NCBI RefSeq assembly: GCF_000003605.2
Contig: NW_003156733.1
Coordinates: forward strand, 4,459-16,736
Direction: 5' to 3'
Length of the DNA stretch: 12,278 bases
Source: Saccoglossus kowalevskii
Taxonomy: Eukaryota; Hemichordata; Enteropneusta; Harrimaniidae
This document shows positions 1 through 7,395 of this stretch, in pieces. The translations under genes were made by a program, and so were the position numbers. Each line of letters begins with the position of its first letter. Within the stretch, counting starts at the first letter, position 1. The notes beneath the pieces are model-generated. The model ran no database searches, was not told where the DNA came from, and worked only from the letters and a program-made list of their open reading frames with translations.

Positions 1-494
1 ATGCTACTGCTACATCCTAAACATGCTACTGCTACACCCTAAACATGCTACTGCTACACCCTAAACATGCTACTGCTACATCCTAAACATGCTACTTCCT
101 AAACATGCTACTTCCTAAACATGCTACTGCTACATCCTAAACATGCTACTGCTACATCCTAAACATGCTACTGCTACATCCTAAACATGCTACTGCTACA
201 TCCTAAACATGCTACTGCTACATCCTAAACATGCTACTGCTACATCCTAAACATGCTACTGCTACATCCTAAACATGCTACTGCTACATCCTAAACATGC
301 TACTGCTACATCCTAAACATGCTACTGCTACATCCTAAACATGCTACTGCTACATCCTAAACATGCTACTGCTACATCCTAAACATGCTACTGCTACATC
401 CTAAACATGCTACTGCTACATCCTAAACAAGCTACTGCTACATCCTAAACATGCTACTGCTACATCCTAAACATGCTACTGCTACTTCCTAAAC
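1..494. repeat. 22-bp minisatellite in an EIF2B4 intron
   Basis: A tandem array of 23 visible units, cut by the left edge of the window. The common unit is 22 bp: ATGCTAC, then TGCTAC, then ATCCTAAAC. Four 22-bp units (1-88) are followed by two 16-bp units (89-104, 105-120) and then seventeen 22-bp units (121-494). Units 2 and 3 read ACCC instead of ATCC. The unit at 429 has ATG changed to AAG. The last unit (473-494) reads TTCC instead of ATCC. The 16-bp units equal the TTCC form with one TGCTAC hexamer removed. Most units are identical, which points to recent homogenisation. The array ends 43 bp before the splice acceptor of the first exon in the window. I infer no function. Confidence 0.98.
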
Positions 495-537
495 ATTAAT
501 TCTGTGGTAAATCTTCAGTAATAATAATATTTTATAG

Positions 538-736
538 GTATAAATTTTGGGAGCGGTGGAATCCATCCCGCCATCATTCGTCTTGGTTTACAATATGCGG
601 AGGGTATAGTGTGTGGTTCTAACGCTCGGTGCATAGCGTTGATGAGAGCGTTTATGTCTGTTATCAAAGACTACACAACGCCACCAGATAAAGAACTGGC
701 AAGAGATTTGGAGTCTTCTATTAAACCATACATCAG
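538..736 (+). CDS. EIF2B4: EIF2B4 exon (first in window): eIF2B delta subunit, start of C-terminal domain
   Basis: eIF2B is the decameric guanine-nucleotide exchange factor that recharges eIF2 with GTP for initiator tRNA delivery, and it is the target of the integrated stress response. Delta belongs, with alpha and beta, to the regulatory core. This exon follows an acceptor ending TTTATAG and ends at donor AG|GTACGC. Its first two bases complete a codon begun upstream; it then gives 65 codons and ends with two bases (AG) of a split serine codon. Readable motifs are [23 protein letters not shown] and [15 protein letters not shown], which are hallmarks of the delta subunit in the helical part before the Rossmann-like fold. 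The natural start codon and roughly 190 N-terminal residues lie left of the window, so the gene is partial. Identification is from recognised family motifs; I consider it certain at family level. Confidence 0.96.
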
Positions 737-830
737 GTACGCTTAATCAAATGCAAATAAAAAAACAGAGTCTGCAACTTTCTTCCATGTGATGTATGTG
801 TGTGTTAAACTTGTTTTGATAATAATATGA

Positions 831-1364
831 ATCAATTCAATTCAATTTGTTTATTTAAAGTCAGTTTGAAATACCATACCTAGCCAAAGACTAATATCAC
901 TGACTACTAAAAATTACATCAAACAAAAGCAAAAATTACAAACATCAAACACAGAGAAAAACAACAGTAAGATTTCACAAATAATCAATTAAATATCTTA
1001 AAATGATGGTGACCACAATGACACCATTTGCTTAAAAGAATACAAATCTTTGCACTCCTTCATTCGATTAGGAAGCGAGTTTCACATTTAAGCACCATAA
1101 TAAGACAATGACTCCAGTCCATAGCGTTTAGTCCTTGGTTGTTTTAACTGTAATTGATGAGAATTTCTTAAATTGTACATTACATTTTTCTCCTTGTATA
1201 AATCCCACATAAAAGATGGGGAGAGTTTGTTCACACTTTTATAAACTTCAACAAGTATGTCACGATTCCTGGACATCTCTAGTGTTTGTAGTCCAGCACG
1301 TTCCAATAAAGTTTGATAGCTGGACTGAAAATCATTGAACACATTGTAGATTCCATAACTCTCC
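831..1364 (-). mobile_element. 5'-truncated non-LTR retrotransposon (LINE) tail
   Basis: On the minus strand, 1342-1088 gives 84 residues containing LLERAGLQTLEMSRNRDIL, VEVYKSVNKLSPSF, YNLRNSHQLQL and YGLESLSYYGA. This is the region after the reverse transcriptase domain that closes many CR1/Jockey-type LINE polyproteins. The frame continues past YYGA through two in-frame stops, TAA and TGA, into NSLPNRMKECKDLYSF and SLWSPSF, before a terminal TAA near 1000. The TGA sits where such proteins usually carry the Trp of a WNSLP motif. The 3' UTR then runs to AATAAA and a short GAATT-type tail near 831-850, so the element is inserted antisense to EIF2B4. The upstream end is lost near 1364, where the reading frame breaks up. 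The copy is dead and sits in EIF2B4 intron 1. The clade assignment is tentative. Confidence 0.85.
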
Positions 1365-1578
1365 CCTCTTGCTCTGAGCTGTCCAGAGTTACTTGAATGT
1401 TATTCTTGACGATTACTGTAATGCGTTTATTAACTTTCACTAATAGGAATTTTACATGATTTGATGATTTACTGATTTACTGAACAAACGAGCCAGCTAT
1501 ATTACAATGTTGATATCAGAAAAGGTTACATTTGAACTATCAATATTGCTACTTTGTTAGCAAAACAATTACAATGTA

Positions 1579-1769
1579 CTGTAAACTACGTTATTTTAGC
1601 TGGAATTAATTTTTGCTGAAAAAGTTTTTGGATGTTTTGTATGGAATTTATTTTCACTCATTTTTAACGAGTTGAATGTAAAATATAAGGAAAAAGGTAT
1701 ATTTTAATTTCACTGAATCATTCCTCTACAGCAAATATTAATTCCAAACGAAAATAAATTATTTTACAG
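1579..1769. mobile_element. MITE copy 1 (191 bp), intron 1
   Basis: This 191-bp block is the older of two copies of one element; the other is at 2520-2710, in the same orientation and of the same length. Its left end is CTGTAAACTACGTTATTTTA and its right end is AATTATTTTACAG. They form an imperfect terminal inverted repeat. A TA precedes the left end (1577-1578) and TT follows the right end, consistent with a decayed TA target duplication of Tc1/mariner type. It has no coding capacity. Several CG dinucleotides of copy 2 are TG or CA here. Confidence 0.85.
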
Positions 1770-2094
1770 TTGCTACATTGCAATATTGCTTGTTGGGTAG
1801 CATATTTATTCACAATAATGGTGTTAATGAGAACAACTCAAGTATATTTTTCACTGTTTTATAAAATATTGTGTTTTTCCTGTGACTCGGGAAATTCGGG
1901 AAAATTTTCAAAAAATTAGTTTACAGTACTAGTATCATCTTTCAATGATTTTCAAACTTTATGTTCATCATGTGTGGATTTTCGCATTGACTTATGGTTT
2001 ATTGGTCAAAAGAAATAGGAATAGTTCATTTTACATACCTGAAAATCGTGTTGATTGAACTCGGCAAAAAATCAGTTTGTTTTATTCGTTTCAG

Positions 2095-2197
2095 TTTTCT
2101 AACACAATGTCGCCCTCTATCAGTGAGTATGGGAAATGCTATCAAGTACCTGAAGCTGCAGATCACCACGACACCATCAGACATGAAAGACAAAGAG
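2095..2197 (+). CDS. EIF2B4: EIF2B4 exon 2 in window
   Basis: The acceptor is preceded by a pyrimidine tract and ends TTTCAG. The first base completes the serine split with the previous exon, giving KPYIS then FLTQCRPLSVSMGNAIKYL. That FLTQCRPLS signature is one of the most conserved stretches of eIF2B delta. The exon ends in phase 0 after an acidic/basic linker (SDMKDKE), with donor GAG|GTAAAA. It is 103 bp, or 34 complete codons plus the split base. Open frame extends upstream of 2095 into the intron but carries no conserved residues, so the acceptor at 2094 is preferred. Confidence 0.96.
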
Positions 2198-2229
2198 GTA
2201 AAAACATTACGGTCAAACCATTGTATTTA

Positions 2230-2271
2230 GGGGTGAGCTGCACAGTGGTCAGAGGGGGTGGGGGGTGGTGG
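2230..2271 (+). other. G-run cluster just inside EIF2B4 intron 2
   Basis: On the coding strand, 33 to 74 bases after the splice donor, there are runs of four (2230-2233), five (2254-2258) and six (2260-2265) guanines followed by TGGTGG. The last block could fold into a G-quadruplex using a two-G run, or three tetrads with the distant first run. G-runs near donors can also act as intronic splicing enhancers in animals. Both roles are inference. Confidence 0.55.
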
Positions 2272-2519
2272 AAACAATTTTTTTTGACAGATATCAAATG
2301 AAAACCGTCTTCCTGACAGTGTTCTTATTGGAGTAAGATGTGACATGTTGTGGAGCAACGAGTTGTGTTTGAAGTAAATAATTTGGATTAATATTTAAAA
2401 ACTGCTGCTAATGTAACTGTGACAATAGAAATCCAGTATGTATGGGAAAGTAAACATTATGTTTGGTTTACACATGGTGCATGCTTGACTTCAAGGCAAA
2501 TCAACTAAAAATGGCACTA

Positions 2520-2710
2520 CTGTGGAATACTTTATTTTCGCTGGAATTAATTTTCGCTGAAAAGGCTTTTTGGGCGTTTTGCTTGGAATGTATTTTCACT
2601 GATTTTTGATGAGTTTAATGTGAAATATAGGAAAAGAAGTATATTCGCTGGATTTTGTTTTCACTGAATCATCCCTTCAGCGAAAATAGCGAAAATAAAG
2701 TATTTTACAG
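2520..2710. mobile_element. MITE copy 2 (191 bp) with TA target duplication, intron 2
   Basis: The left terminus CTGTGGAATACTTTATTTTC is mirrored by the right terminus, which ends AAAATAAAGTATTTTACAG. The inverted match runs for about 25 bp and continues into a second CGCT/AGCG block. A TA flanks each side (2518-2519 and 2711-2712), as in Tc1/mariner-type insertions. The interior aligns end to end with the copy at 1579-1769. It is non-coding and depends on a transposase elsewhere. This copy keeps more CG dinucleotides and cleaner termini than copy 1, so it is probably the younger insertion. Confidence 0.9.
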
Positions 2711-3014
2711 TAAATCATTCCATTGCTGCATTACCTATATTCTCATTTCTCAAATTCAGAAATGTAAAAGGACCATCCATCATTAAAACTAATGTTCAGG
2801 AAGTGCAATCATTTGTTAGGAAATAGAAGTTGATTTGGTATGATATTGACTAGGAATCAAATTTTGAACATAATTAGCTAAGCTACCTGGAAAGTAGATT
2901 TTCCATTTATTTTAGTTTAAAATGAAAGTTGTGACCCATGAACAAATGACGTTTAACTTTTTTATCACAATTTTTATCACTGTAGCTTTTAGTTGAAGTT
3001 GCTTCATAGTAATT

Positions 3015-3175
3015 CTTAACCTTTCCACCAGTTCCCTCTTTTTATCACAAATTCACAAAATAGTTTCATTTGTAGTCTGCACTTACCTTCAGAAGATTAG
3101 GACAAAACAGTAAAAACTGTTGGCTCCAAAATTAGGATTCATTTTCAGAAATATTGAATAATACAAGAAAGTAAA
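3015..3175 (+). repeat. Dispersed repeat, copy in intron 2
   Basis: This segment resembles 4790-4925 in intron 4, in direct orientation. Shared blocks in the same order include CTTTTCCACCAGTTCCCTC-like sequence, ATCACAAATYCACAAAATA, CTTCAGAAGATT and a later GAATATTGAA-like block. The ends are not sharp and no inverted termini are seen. It may be a fragment of an unclassified transposon; no coding potential is visible. Confidence 0.7.
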
Positions 3176-3374
3176 GTGCATAAAAATTTAGGCGAGAAAA
3201 TCTCGTGATGTAAAGATTAACACAGTAACTGTGTACATTACTCGTAACAGGCTTAAAGTTGGGAAAGTTGGCATAATTTTGAAACAGCGAATATTTTCTG
3301 AAAATTTTGTCTTCAAATTATCTGATCGTGAAAATTAAAAATCAAATGGTGTTTATTTCATGGCTGCATTGTAG

Positions 3375-3505
3375 GCTAAACATCGACTGTTTGAGAGTAT
3401 ACAGCTATATATACAGAGGAAGATAGTGTTAGCGGGAGAAGCCATATCTAAAACTTACGCTATAAAGAAAATACATGATGACGATGTTATAATGATATAT
3501 GGTTG
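3375..3505 (+). CDS. EIF2B4: EIF2B4 exon 3 in window
   Basis: The acceptor is TTGTAG and the donor is TG|GTAAGT, an almost perfect consensus. The exon starts in phase 0 and ends two bases into a cysteine codon. It encodes AKHRLFESIQLYIQRKIVL followed by AGEAISKTYAIKKIHDDDVI and MIYGC. This covers the last helix before the core fold and the first beta strand of the Rossmann-like domain, where the family reads VILVYGCSS. It is 131 bp. Confidence 0.96.
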
Positions 3506-3743
3506 GTAAGTTCACCTATTTAATAGTAAGTTATAAATTACTGAAGGATTAAAGTAATAAAAAGAGATAAGTAATAGTGAAAATCAAAATATCAGAGATT
3601 GACAAATGTTGCATGCATTTCTATGGAACACCCATATAACAGCATCCATACCCAGCGTTGTATACTAACTCACACCTTGTGATTGGAAATTACTAAGTAG
3701 ATAGTAATTAAAGGAGATCCTCTCGTCAATTTTCATTTCACAG

Positions 3744-3921
3744 TTCATCTGTGATTCTGAAAGTTTTAAAAGATGCACACGACGCCGGTAAAAAGTTCAC
3801 AGTGATTGTTGTGGATGGACGTGCTAAAAACGAAGGCAGAGAAGCGGCAAGAAGATTGATTAGATATGGTTTGAAATGTTATTATATTCTGATCAATGCT
3901 GTCTCATATATGATGCCCGAA
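3744..3921 (+). CDS. EIF2B4: EIF2B4 exon 4 in window
   Basis: The acceptor TTTCACAG is followed by one base that completes the cysteine split with the previous exon, giving YGCSSVILKVLKDAH. The exon continues with KKFTVIVVDGRAKNEGREAA, then RRLIRYGLKCYYILINAVSY and MMPE. The VIVVDGR..EGR stretch is the second strand and loop of the IF-2B fold, shared by alpha, beta and delta and by ribose-1,5-bisphosphate isomerases. The donor is GAA|GTAAGA, phase 0. Open frame runs about 40 bases past the donor but loses all conservation there. Confidence 0.96.
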
Positions 3922-4021
3922 GTAAGATATTATTGGGTTTTCTACATTTCTTTCTTTTAAAAATATATTTTTAGCTCCGCTGTTGACTTTGTCGAGCGGA
4001 GCTTATCATATGAGTGATTGT

Positions 4022-4044
4022 CTGTCGTCGTCGTCGTCCGTGTC
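4022..4044. repeat. GTC/CGT microsatellite
   Basis: Five or so near-perfect GTC/CGT trinucleotides sit between the left hairpin of the surrounding element and its tandem array. This position matches the microsatellite found inside some Helitron-like non-autonomous elements. Confidence 0.85.
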
Positions 4045-4660
4045 AATGTTTTCCTTTTTCGACTTCTTCTTGAAAACTACAAATGAATGCTTTCATACTT
4101 GGTGTATATGTACCTTGGGTAGACTTCTCTCTGATTTGTTCCTTTCATGATGATATCTTCAATTCTCTAATTTTGGTGAACATTTTTGTCATTTTTGGTA
4201 AAAAGTGATATTTTCAACTTAAAAACCGCAAGTCCAATTGCGTTGATATTACATATATAGGTACTACATGTAGACCTTTCTCAGATTTGTTCATTTTGTA
4301 ATGATATCTTTAATTCTCTAATTTTGGTGAATATTTTTGTCATTTTTGGTAAAAAGTGATATTTTCGACTTCTTGTTAGAAACGACAAGTCCAATTGCTT
4401 TGATATTACATATATAGATACTACATATGGACCACTCTCAAATTTGTTCATTTCATGATGATATCTTCAATTCTCTAATTTTGGTGAATATTTTTGTCAT
4501 TTTTGGTAAAAAGTGATATTTTTTTCTTGTTAAAAACCACAATCATTTATGGTTAAAAATTATATTTTTGAATTCTTGTTGAAAACAGCAAGTCCCATTG
4601 CATTGATACTATGCATATTGTTCATTTTCTAATGATATCTTCTGTTCTTTAATTGAAATG
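4045..4660. repeat. Tandem array of ~151-157 bp units
   Basis: The anchor AATTCTCTAATTTTGGTGAA begins at 4161, 4312 and 4469, giving periods of 151 and 157 bp. A second anchor (GGTAAAAAGTGATATTTT) repeats at 4197, 4348 and 4505 with the same spacing. A decayed fourth unit, with an internal partial duplication, ends near 4655. The first unit starts shortly after the microsatellite. The units are AT-rich and non-coding. Confidence 0.93.
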
Positions 4661-4789
4661 TGCATTGCTAACAGCGGAGCTATCTCAGCCGAGAGGCTGC
4701 TTGTTTTTCTCATGACAACTGATTTCTACATGTATCTTCTTGGGGGCTGTGTAAAATTGAACATGCTCTCAGCCATCATATTCTCTTTT

Positions 4790-4925
4790 GTTAACCTTTT
4801 CACCACCAGTTCCCTCTTTACATCACAAATCCACAAAATAATTCCTGTTTATAATCTACACTTTCCTTCAGAAGATTGAAACAAAAATAGCCAATTTTCT
4901 TGAATATTGAAGAGTATAAGAGAAG
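4790..4925 (+). repeat. Dispersed repeat, copy in intron 4
   Basis: This is the second copy of the repeat at 3015-3175, in the same orientation. CCACCAGTTCCCTCTTT, ATCACAAATCCACAAAATAA and TTCCTTCAGAAGATTG correspond to blocks in the first copy. The copies differ by small indels, for example one extra CAC here. The insertion lies about 100 bp right of the tandem-array element. Confidence 0.7.
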
Positions 4926-5361
4926 ACTGCAGATTTGTTTGCTGTAAACAATTTTTAATTTTTCATGACTTCTTATATCTGAAATGCTAGTGCAAACTGT
5001 ATTGGTACATCTTGTGAAATTTTACATGGAAACCATATTTGGGACGACATGTCATGGCTGTATGGCAATGAATAAACCGTGACGCAAATTGGCATTGTGA
5101 TCTTGTCAACAGTGAGAGAGCCACTTGTTTTGTTTCTGGAATAGTGTTTAATTTTCTCCTTTCTACTGTTTCCCTGACCTGTGTAACCATGGTATTTGGA
5201 ACAGTGGACTTGATGACAGGGGAGAATAGAATGCTATTTGAGGGGCAAAAACAAGTCTCATGGCTGTCAAATGGCCATTTGCGTCTGTGGTCAATTTAAT
5301 TTGATATCAACCATATCAATTGAACTTAATGAAAAATACTAGTGTTGTATCTAATTTCTAG

Positions 5362-5542
5362 GTGTCTAAGGTGTTTCTTGGAGCTCATGCATTGCTGGCA
5401 AATGGTTACGTGATGTCACGGGTAGGCCAATCATTGATAGCGATGGTGGCCAAGTCTTACAATGTGCCAGTACTAGTGTGTTGTGAAACTTATAAATTTT
5501 GTGAAAGAGTTCAAACCGATTCTTTTGTCTGCAATGAGTTAG
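5362..5542 (+). CDS. EIF2B4: EIF2B4 exon 5 in window
   Basis: The acceptor is TTTCTAG and the donor is G|GTGAGT. The exon encodes [20 protein letters not shown], then [20 protein letters not shown] and [20 protein letters not shown]. This is the most conserved core of the IF-2B fold. The [15 protein letters not shown] loop and the [10 protein letters not shown] strand form the pocket that corresponds to the sugar-phosphate site in the related isomerases, and they pack against partner subunits in the decamer. It is 181 bp, starting in phase 0 and ending with one base of a glycine codon. No key residue of the motif appears lost. Confidence 0.97.
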
Positions 5543-5673
5543 GTGAGTTATTGTGTTAGTCTATTGTAGAATTGCCGTTTGATGATTCTGTATTTGCATC
5601 ATTGAAAAATGTTCAGACAGAAGACATTTTCATCGAAACGAAGCACAGCTCATGCTAGTCTTTTTGTCTCATT

Positions 5674-5990
5674 CATATTGTTCCGAACGCCAAAACAACA
5701 GCTTTGCCATTCAAATTGCTGACTGGTTTGCAAAATTGATTATCCAATCAATAAATTTTTTCAATAGCACAAAAAAACCAAAATATATGTACTGACGCAG
5801 CCAAGCATAGTCGCTGCTGTGTTTAGTACATGGCATAACACTAGTAAATGTGCAAAGTCAGCTGAACTGCCCATGAATGATTGCAATAGTTTTATTCATG
5901 CAACAATCTCCAGGCACGCATACCGGTGTATAGCAAACAAGTCAGCAATTTAGCTGGCAATGTTCCTATTTCGGTGTTCGTAACAATATG
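5674..5990. mobile_element. 317-bp element with 58-bp terminal inverted repeats, intron 5
   Basis: The left arm (5674-5731) begins CATATTGTTCCGAACGCC and ends AAATTGCTGACTGGTTTGC. The right arm (5933-5990), read on the other strand, begins CATATTGTTACGAACACC and ends AAATTGCTGACTTGTTTGC. The arms align without gaps, 46 of 58 positions identical. The true ends may lie about seven bases further out, because TCACTGT next to the right arm is matched by TCACTGC next to a third copy of the terminus at 12246-12278. The interior is non-coding. The superfamily is unknown and the target duplication is unclear. Confidence 0.85.
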
Positions 5991-6019
5991 ACAGTGATGG
6001 GAAGATTTAAAGCGAGGGA

Positions 6020-6137
6020 GTCGTCACCTGCACATGTGTCAAATGGCTATAACGTGTCATTGTTTACAAACAAGCGTCTGTCCATGTGTTGTTATCATCG
6101 CTTGGAACTCGATTCTCGCGTATGCGCAGATGACAAC
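6020..6137. repeat. Small imperfect inverted repeat, CpG-rich, intron 5
   Basis: GTCGTCACCTGCACATGTGT at the left is mirrored, on the other strand, by GTTGTCATCTGCGCATACGC at the right (6114-6137). The terminal motif resembles that of the inverted repeat at 7420-7623 (GTCGTCACGC then GCATGTGCGA). It may be a tiny foldback element of the same family. The TGCGCATACGCG stretch is also one base from an NRF-1 site, so a regulatory reading is possible. Confidence 0.45.
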
Positions 6138-6248
6138 GCTCTCGCATTAACAAAACTTGTTCATATTTTATGTTAGTGTGTTATGAGTTAACAACAATGC
6201 ACTTTGAGGAAAAGTAAAATTCTATGAAAGTTTTTTTCTTCTTTTCAG

Positions 6249-6460
6249 GTGATCCAAATGATCTTGTAGAGATCGGAAAACAAAACAGATATCTTGAATC
6301 TTGGAGCGAAATCCCTTCACTCAATCTTCTGAATTTGGTTTATGACGTGACACCTCCAGACTTTGTAGATATGGTGATAACTGAAATAGGTATGGTACCA
6401 TGTACCTCCGTGCCAGTCGTGTTGAGGGTTAAGAACATTGAACTTGAAGTCTATGCCTAG
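6249..6460 (+). CDS. EIF2B4: EIF2B4 last coding exon with stop codon
   Basis: The acceptor TTTTCAG is preceded by a strong pyrimidine tract. Two bases complete the split glycine, giving [20 protein letters not shown], then [19 protein letters not shown] and [19 protein letters not shown]. The VYDVTPP and SVPVVLRVK motifs mark the C-terminus of the delta subunit. After them comes a short divergent tail, KNIELEVYA, and TAG at 6458-6460. The tail is a few residues longer than in vertebrates. With this exon the visible protein is 333 residues. A candidate polyadenylation signal lies 114 bases downstream. Confidence 0.97.
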
Positions 6461-6573
6461 TGATTGGAATTAATAATGTCAGTGACCGTAACAAAAACGA
6501 CAAGGTATATGTTTTATGTCCACGGTAATGAGATTTACTGTGATTTTCTAAATAGCGATTCCATTTAGGATTT

Positions 6574-6579
6574 ATTAAA
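6574..6579 (+). terminator. Candidate EIF2B4 polyadenylation signal (ATTAAA)
   Basis: ATTAAA is the second most common animal signal. It is followed within 10-60 bases by GT-rich sequence (GGTGTGGACTG, GAGTGGTGTTTC, TTGTGGG), as expected downstream of a cleavage site. It would give a 3' UTR of about 130 bases. It is the nearest credible signal after the stop codon. Confidence 0.55.
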
Positions 6580-6604
6580 ACCTGTCAGGTGTGGACTGAT
6601 GGAG

Positions 6605-7120
6605 GTAAGAGATTGAGTGGTGTTTCATTGTGGGTAATGTATAAGAATTTCTCAGAAATGTATAAACAGATTTCATTCAAACTTACCGGTAAACAGTCGC
6701 AATACTGATTGAAATCCAATGAAGAGTATAGGTTCCAATTTTTTTTTTCAATTTCTTGTTATTATGTTTTATTATAAATCTTATATTGGTCACCTTAATA
6801 ACAGCTGGGATATGATATAAAAACAAGTAAAGTAACAGCAAGTAAAAAAAAAAAATTCTACATCTGTCACCGTAACGCCACAAGTTACAGCGTGCCGTAA
6901 TTTTGTGGTATTTTACGGGGTATTTTCATACTACCTTATTAGAAGATGTGAATTTCAAATATGGAATGATTACACGCGTAAGCGTCCTCTAATAATAAAA
7001 AACAAACATGGCTGCCACCAGGATTTGACCAGACTCCATACAAAGAAGTTCGCTGATTCTGTTCTAAACTTTTTGGATTTTGGCATTCCCAAGATGTATC
7101 CTTGGAAGGAAAAGATGTAT
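6605..7120. other. Intergenic DNA, no confident gene
   Basis: This stretch is AT-rich with homopolymer runs (T near 6739-6750, A near 6844-6856). Open frames exist on both strands over 6905-7233. Neither product resembles a family I know. The minus-strand frame (6970-7233) is discussed as a possible partner of the exon candidate at 7396-7568. Confidence 0.6.
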
Positions 7121-7138
7121 AATAATAAGGTTATTACG

Positions 7139-7249
7139 AAAGATACCTCAAAGTATGCACTCAGACAGTACGCTGTCGCATCGACCTCCGCTGTGTGTCG
7201 GTCAATACTGCCGCTGTAACTGTCTTCGTGCATACTTTGAGGTATCTTT
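7139..7249. repeat. Perfect 22-bp inverted repeat (foldback)
   Basis: The left arm 7139-7160 (AAAGATACCTC then AAAGTATGCAC) is perfectly complementary to 7228-7249. Weaker pairing continues outward (GGTTATTAC against the complement of GTATTAACC) and inward (AGACAGT against ACTGTCT). The whole stem spans about 7125-7262 around a CpG-rich loop. It may be a foldback transposon or a recent inverted duplication. No flanking target duplication was recognised. Confidence 0.85.
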
Positions 7250-7395
7250 GTATTAACCTCTTAGTCATAAATATACATAAAAACAAATTTAAAAATTGGG
7301 GCTTATACTGTGACCTACATTGGATTTTAATCATGTTGATTCCAAGTCATTTATTTCCACATGAATTTAAAGGTTGAGATGCTGAAAAATGTTAC

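Larger units (their letters stand above)
3973..4681. mobile_element. Non-autonomous element with short inverted ends and internal tandem array, intron 4
   Basis: The ends are a perfect 12-bp inverted repeat: AGCTCCGCTGTT (3973-3984) and AACAGCGGAGCT (4670-4681). The left end is also a hairpin (AGCTCCGCT against AGCGGAGCT at 3995-4003). Inside lie a GTC-type microsatellite and about three and a half copies of a 151-157 bp unit. Just past the right end, CAGCC-GAGA-GGCTG (4686-4699) forms a hairpin followed by CTTG, which may belong to the element. Inverted ends, microsatellite and core repeats of about 150 bp recall the pearl/Helentron-like elements of bivalves. That likeness is architectural only. 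No target duplication was recognised. Confidence 0.75.

Noticed and set aside
1-494. CRISPR-like or telomeric array
   Set aside because: Units are contiguous without unique spacers, so it is not CRISPR. Only two units contain CCCTAAA and the period is 22 bp, so it is not telomeric.
1994-2230. Open frame extending across the exon at 2095-2197
   Set aside because: Only the part between the splice sites is conserved; the flanks are intron read-through.
4987-5190. Minus-strand 67-codon open frame in intron 4
   Set aside because: No conserved motif; most likely random or part of an old repeat.
5988-6176. Plus-strand 62-codon open frame in intron 5
   Set aside because: It begins inside the inverted-repeat element's right end and runs through another inverted repeat; composition and position fit transposon-derived DNA.
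6589-6604. 16-base exon-like segment between CAG and GTAAGA
   Set aside because: It is downstream of the EIF2B4 stop codon and right after a polyadenylation signal; a chance pair of splice-like sites is more likely.
6905-7219. Plus-strand 104-codon open frame
   Set aside because: No recognisable motif. It overlaps a frame on the other strand and half of a perfect inverted repeat, which creates paired open frames by symmetry.
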